From the NCBI GenBank assembly GCA_030446955.1, contig JAUJMG010000111.1:3288-11379 (forward strand): DNA of 8,092 bases, written 5' to 3'. Both the position numbers and the translations under genes were made by a program. How positions within the stretch are numbered: the first letter of the stretch is position 1; each line of letters begins with the position of its first letter. The DNA is from Thermomicrobiales bacterium. Lineage in GTDB: Bacteria > Chloroflexota > Chloroflexia > Thermomicrobiales > UBA6265. Of the stretch, positions 5,687 to 8,092 are shown in pieces. The notes under the pieces are model-generated. The model saw only the letters and a program-made list of their open reading frames with translations. It had not been told where the DNA came from and searched no databases.

Positions 5687-7471
5687 TTACGGATAGAAGA
5701 CGGTTCCGTAGTGCTGGTTGTAGGTCCCGATATCGGGGAACTCCATCCCTGAAATGGCATTGATCCCGGTGAACGGAACGGACGACCGGGTATATCCGCC
5801 GTCGCTCGTTCGCCAGACATCCATCTCTAGGTGCGGCACCACGGCGTAGCCGTTCCCGCCCGGTCCGGAGACCGTTCCCAGATACTGACCCTGGCTGACG
5901 GTCGTGCCGGGCATCAAACTTGAGAGGAACGTGGCGTGGAACATGGCCACCGCGTAGCCGTTGCCCATGTCAATCGCCATGCTACCGGATGGCGCATGAG
6001 TCCACCGGATCGTTCCGCTGACCGGCGACAGCACCGATTGCCCTGCCGTGTTGCCGTCCACCCGCGCCAGATCGAGGCCGTAATAATACTGGGCATACGC
6101 ATCACGGTTCTGGTGCGTGCCGCCGTTATAGCCCTGGATGATCTCCCAGGCCGCGCCGCTCGCGAACGGCCAGATGATGCCGCTGCCTCCGCCGCCCGGC
6201 GGGTTGGTGCCGGAGCCGCCGATGCTCAGATAGGCGCCGTAGGCCCAGCCGCTCCGGCTGGCATAGGTGACCGGATAGAAGCCGTTCTGCGCTGCACCGG
6301 TCACGGTGACGGTGGCACCGGCCGGGATGACGGTCATCACCGCGTCTGACGTGCTTGGTCCGGTGCGCAGATTCAGGGCGGCGGTGGCGACCGCTGTCTC
6401 CGTATCGCCACCCGGGTCGGTGCTCGGTGGCGGCTGGGAGCCCCCATCGGTGTCCAGGTACGTTGCGTAGGCCCATCCCTCGCGGCCATTAAAGGAGACG
6501 GAGAGGAACCCGTTGCTGCTGTTGCCCGTGAGCGTGACGGTGCTGCCAGCCGGCATCACCGCGATGATCGCATCCGTGGTGCTGGGTCCGGAACGCAGAT
6601 TGAGTGCGCTGGTGACAGTCGCGGTGCCTGTTCCAGGGCTCGGCTCCGGCGTCGGGGCCGGGGTGGAGCCACCGGTGCTGAGGAACGCGGCGTAGGCCCA
6701 GCCAGTGCGACTGTTGTAGGTCACGCCGAGGAAGCCGTTGGCGCTTTCCCCGGTGAGCGCCACAGTCGCCCCTGCCGGCATCACAGTGATGACCGGGTCG
6801 GATGTGCTTGGACCCGTCCGCAGGTTGAGCGCCGACGTCACAGTCGCCGTGTCACCGCTGGGTGTCGGTGTCGTACCGGAGTCGCCGGTGGTGAGGTAGT
6901 TGCCCGAGGCCCAGCCCGCCGTTCCGTTGTAGGTGACGGGGTAGAAGCCGTTCTGCGCGCCGCCGGTGATCGTCACCGTGCTCCCGGCTGGAATGACGAG
7001 CAGCACCGCGTTCGAGGTGCTGGGACCGGTCCTTAGATTGAGTGACGTGGTTGTGGTGGCGGTTTGGCTTTCGGCACCGATCGCCGTGGCCGTGACGCCG
7101 GCCACGCTCACTTCGGCGTCGGTGGCCGTTCCGGTCTCGCTCGACCCGGCAGCGAGGAAGTCGGAGACGATGTAGCCCGTTCCCTCCGCCGTCTCGACCT
7201 GATACCACAACGATCCATCGCTCGCTGAAACCGGCCCGTCAAGGACGGCAGCCGTAGTTCCCTCCGGCAGCATGGCCACCACTGGCGCGTCGTATCCGGG
7301 CGAGGCACGGAGGCGGACATCATCGCCGTTGGCGTAAGCAACCGCCGCGGTGCCGCCGATGTCGAGGTCGGTTTCGGCGAGCGTGAGGGGTGGCGCGAGC
7401 AGCCCGAGGCAGAGCATGCCCACCAGCGCGGGGACGAGCCAACGGGTGGCTCCCTGGCGGAGCGTAGACAT
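5687..7471 (-). CDS. Secreted five-SH3b protein with C-terminal M23-like domain
   Basis: A probable cell-wall-binding protein of the autolysin/LytM type. The start is the ATG at 7471, with GGAGG (complement of 7479-7483) 7 bases upstream; the open frame extends to 7567, but that start is worse. It has 594 residues: signal peptide with cleavage after A32 (TLA-ET), one divergent SH3b domain (about 42-108), then four very similar 60-residue SH3b repeats (137-196, 208-267, 283-342, 359-418), each opening with LNLR and a GPST segment and ending GWA-x-x-x-L, joined by Pro/Gly/Thr linkers. The C-terminal domain (about 430-594) resembles M23 metallopeptidases: H453 in GTHQNR, D467 in GLDLA, APV/SPVSGTI, H512 in MFHATF, and H547-L548-E549 where the family normally has HxH. 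Zinc binding and activity are therefore uncertain. Bacterial SH3b domains commonly bind peptidoglycan. It is probably transcribed alone. Confidence 0.92.
   Translation of the reverse strand: MSTLRQGATRWLVPALVGMLCLGLLAPPLTLAETDLDIGGTAAVAYANGDDVRLRASPGYDAPVVAMLPEGTTAAVLDGPVSASDGSLWYQVETAEGTGYIVSDFLAAGSSETGTATDAEVSVAGVTATAIGAESQTATTTTSLNLRTGPSTSNAVLLVIPAGSTVTITGGAQNGFYPVTYNGTAGWASGNYLTTGDSGTTPTPSGDTATVTSALNLRTGPSTSDPVITVMPAGATVALTGESANGFLGVTYNSRTGWAYAAFLSTGGSTPAPTPEPSPGTGTATVTSALNLRSGPSTTDAIIAVMPAGSTVTLTGNSSNGFLSVSFNGREGWAYATYLDTDGGSQPPPSTDPGGDTETAVATAALNLRTGPSTSDAVMTVIPAGATVTVTGAAQNGFYPVTYASRSGWAYGAYLSIGGSGTNPPGGGGSGIIWPFASGAAWEIIQGYNGGTHQNRDAYAQYYYGLDLARVDGNTAGQSVLSPVSGTIRWTHAPSGSMAIDMGNGYAVAMFHATFLSSLMPGTTVSQGQYLGTVSGPGGNGYAVVPHLEMDVWRTSDGGYTRSSVPFTGINAISGMEFPDIGTYNQHYGTVFYP
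6218..7063 (-). repeat. Four 180-bp SH3b repeat units within the gene
   Basis: Units lie at 6884-7063, 6671-6850, 6446-6625 and 6218-6397. Each is exactly 180 bases (60 codons), with spacers of 33, 45 and 48 bases encoding Pro/Gly/Thr linkers. Units 1 and 4 share the AQNGFYPVTY stretch and VIPAG, while units 2 and 3 share VMPAG and NGFL, suggesting more than one duplication step. Such an array is prone to unit gain or loss by recombination. Confidence 0.85.
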
Positions 7472-7496
7472 TTCCTTCCCTCCTGGACATCTGATT

Positions 7497-7518
7497 CGGC
7501 CGGGCAGCCCCCCGGCCG
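7497..7518 (-). promoter_or_regulatory. Leader hairpin just upstream of the SH3b ribosome site
   Basis: CGGCCGGG (7497-7504) pairs perfectly with CCCGGCCG (7511-7518) around a 6-base loop. It ends 13 bases before the GGAGG ribosome site of the SH3b gene, so if transcribed it lies in the 5' leader. It could affect initiation or stability, but GC-rich stems of 8 bp are not rare in such DNA. Confidence 0.3.
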
Positions 7519-7537
7519 TCCCACGGGTGGCGGGACG

Positions 7538-7551
7538 TTGACCCCCGTCAA
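7538..7551. promoter_or_regulatory. Inverted repeat TTGAC-N4-GTCAA, operator candidate
   Basis: A perfect 5-bp inverted repeat with a CCCC centre lies 67 bases upstream of the SH3b gene start. The symmetric form fits a dimeric regulator site. No matching -10 element was found at the right distance on the minus strand when TTGACG is read as a -35 box, so a promoter reading is not supported. Confidence 0.25.
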
Positions 7552-7757
7552 ACCTCCTTTCCGTCATTCATCGTTCGCCGGACGGTGGACTCCAGTCGGC
7601 CCACGCCGATCACGGCCGCAGGAGCGTCCGAAACGACGGCCAAGCCGTCATGGCGCGAGCGCGCAGTGTCATGGAGAAACGCTACGCTTGGCAACCCGTG
7701 GCACTCGTGCAAGATGTGCGCAAGATCCCTCCATTCCTCCCAGGCTGTAGCCGGATG

Positions 7758-7795
7758 TTCCTCAAACCAAGGTGAGGAAGTCCGAGCACTTCCTC
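7758..7795. promoter_or_regulatory. Two mutually exclusive hairpins, switch-like
   Basis: TTCCTCA (7758-7764) pairs with TGAGGAA (7773-7779), while GAGGAAGT (7774-7781) pairs with ACTTCCTC (7788-7795). Both stems are perfect and compete for the same central strand, as in attenuators and riboswitch expression platforms. Either strand could form them. On the minus strand they would be in a transcript leading to the SH3b gene, about 290 bases before its start. Function is inference only. Confidence 0.35.
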
Positions 7796-7917
7796 GGCTG
7801 ACCGCAAACCTGCGCTGAGTCCCTCCCTCGGGTCTTGACGAAGAACGTCTGGTGCCTGCTCCACGACAGTGCACCGCGTAGCGCCTGGTCACGAGTGGGG
7901 AAGCCTGTGTCGGCCAT
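7762..7917 (-). CDS. Doubtful 51-residue ORF after the hemolysin-like gene
   Basis: ATG at 7917 lies two bases after the preceding stop codon (TGA then GA then ATG). The product is 51 residues, basic, with two cysteines, containing SRHQTFFVKTRGRDSAQ, and it stops inside the alternative-hairpin region. Third codon positions are mostly G or C, as in true genes here. There is no ribosome site, though stop-start proximity would allow reinitiation. No family is recognised. It may be a chance frame or part of a decayed gene. Confidence 0.25.
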   Translation of the reverse strand: MADTGFPTRDQALRGALSWSRHQTFFVKTRGRDSAQVCGQPRKCSDFLTLV

Positions 7918-7919
7918 TC

Positions 7920-8092
7920 TCAGGGGGTCGTGAGATCCGATCGGGTGTCTTCAAGCAGCTCGGTCGCCAGCAGCTTGTCCACCCGGTGGCCGTCCATGTC
8001 CACCACCTCGAACCGCCAGCCTCCCCACTGGAAGCTCTCACCGGCGGTGGGGACGTGCCCGAAACGAGCCAGCACAAAGCCCCCCACGGTCT
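7920..8092 (-). CDS. CorC/HlyC-type hemolysin-like protein, C-terminal end
   Basis: Partial: the 5' part lies beyond the right edge; 56 residues plus the TGA stop are visible. The segment TVGGFVLARFGHVPTAGE, then FQWGGWRFEVVDMDGHRVDKL, matches the CorC/HlyC transporter-associated domain that ends CNNM/CorC-type membrane proteins, which have an N-terminal transmembrane domain and CBS domains. These proteins are linked to magnesium or cobalt export and are often annotated as hemolysin family although haemolysis is not established. The stop position is normal for the domain, with a short acidic tail (TELLEDTRSDLTTP). Family assignment is good despite the fragment; the substrate cannot be inferred. 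Confidence 0.85.
   Translation of the reverse strand, partial: TVGGFVLARFGHVPTAGESFQWGGWRFEVVDMDGHRVDKLLATELLEDTRSDLTTP

Larger units (their letters stand above)
7568..7919. other. Gene-poor stretch with hairpins and doubtful small ORFs
   Basis: About 350 bases between the hemolysin-like gene and the SH3b gene leader. Several short frames are open (minus 7762-7917, 51 codons; minus 7548-7892, 114 codons from GTG; plus 7650-7775, 41 codons). They overlap each other, and none has a good ribosome site or a recognisable family. It also holds GACGGC-CAA-GCCGTC (7635-7649), a GTCATGG direct repeat 21 bases apart (7647 and 7668), and the alternative hairpins at 7758-7795. It may be a long leader of the SH3b gene or a decayed gene remnant. 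Confidence 0.5.

Noticed and set aside
7647..7674. GTCATGG direct repeat spaced 21 bases.
   Set aside because: Seven-base repeats are expected by chance at this scale, and no promoter or gene start is correctly placed beside them.
7650..7775. Plus-strand 41-residue frame beginning MARARSVMEKRYAWQP.
   Set aside because: No ribosome site, no family, and it overlaps other equally plausible short frames on the minus strand.
7771..7795. Plus-strand GAGGAAGTCCGAGC resembles the GAGGAAAGTCCGGGC core of RNase P RNA.
   Set aside because: One base is missing from the core, the segment is explained by a simple hairpin, and I see none of the other conserved RNase P regions around it.
1..8092. Looked for CRISPR arrays, tRNA or rRNA genes, prophage or transposase genes.
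   Set aside because: None seen; the only regular repeats are the in-frame SH3b units.

Overview
The window is high-GC bacterial DNA. Its exported proteins carry Ala/Thr/Pro linkers, and it holds a secreted YceI protein, a Tat-type intradiol dioxygenase and a multi-SH3b cell-wall protein. This style suggests a Chloroflexota lineage of the Thermomicrobia type, with an actinobacterium as the main alternative. The assignment is inference from gene style; no rRNA or other marker gene is present.

Layout, left to right. A plus-strand exported protein of unknown function (96-866) has two small helical modules joined by a Gly/Arg-rich spacer. About 375 bases without a gene follow, containing a very strong hairpin (965-1001). 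Next come five plus-strand genes: a Tat-exported intradiol-dioxygenase-like protein (1242-1934), a secreted YceI-family protein starting at TTG (2043-2828), a 73-residue single-pass membrane protein (2914-3135), an OmpR-type response regulator (3177-3896) and its sensor histidine kinase (3931-5499). The last three are tightly spaced and probably cotranscribed; a perfect 13-bp hairpin (2849-2885) separates them from the YceI gene.

The minus strand holds a 594-residue secreted protein with five SH3b domains and a C-terminal M23-like domain (5687-7471), convergent with the kinase. The 187 bp between the two contain a nested palindrome. Upstream of the SH3b gene, about 350 bases (7568-7919) have no convincing gene but contain two overlapping, mutually exclusive hairpins. 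The right edge is the C-terminus of a CorC/HlyC-type hemolysin-like protein on the minus strand, with its 5' part outside the window.

The common theme is the cell envelope: four exported or membrane proteins, a two-component system that could sense envelope conditions, and a wall-binding protein. No complete new multi-gene system could be demonstrated. The most interesting leads are the small membrane protein attached to the two-component operon, the altered metal-site motif of the M23-like domain, and several strong RNA-hairpin candidates between genes.
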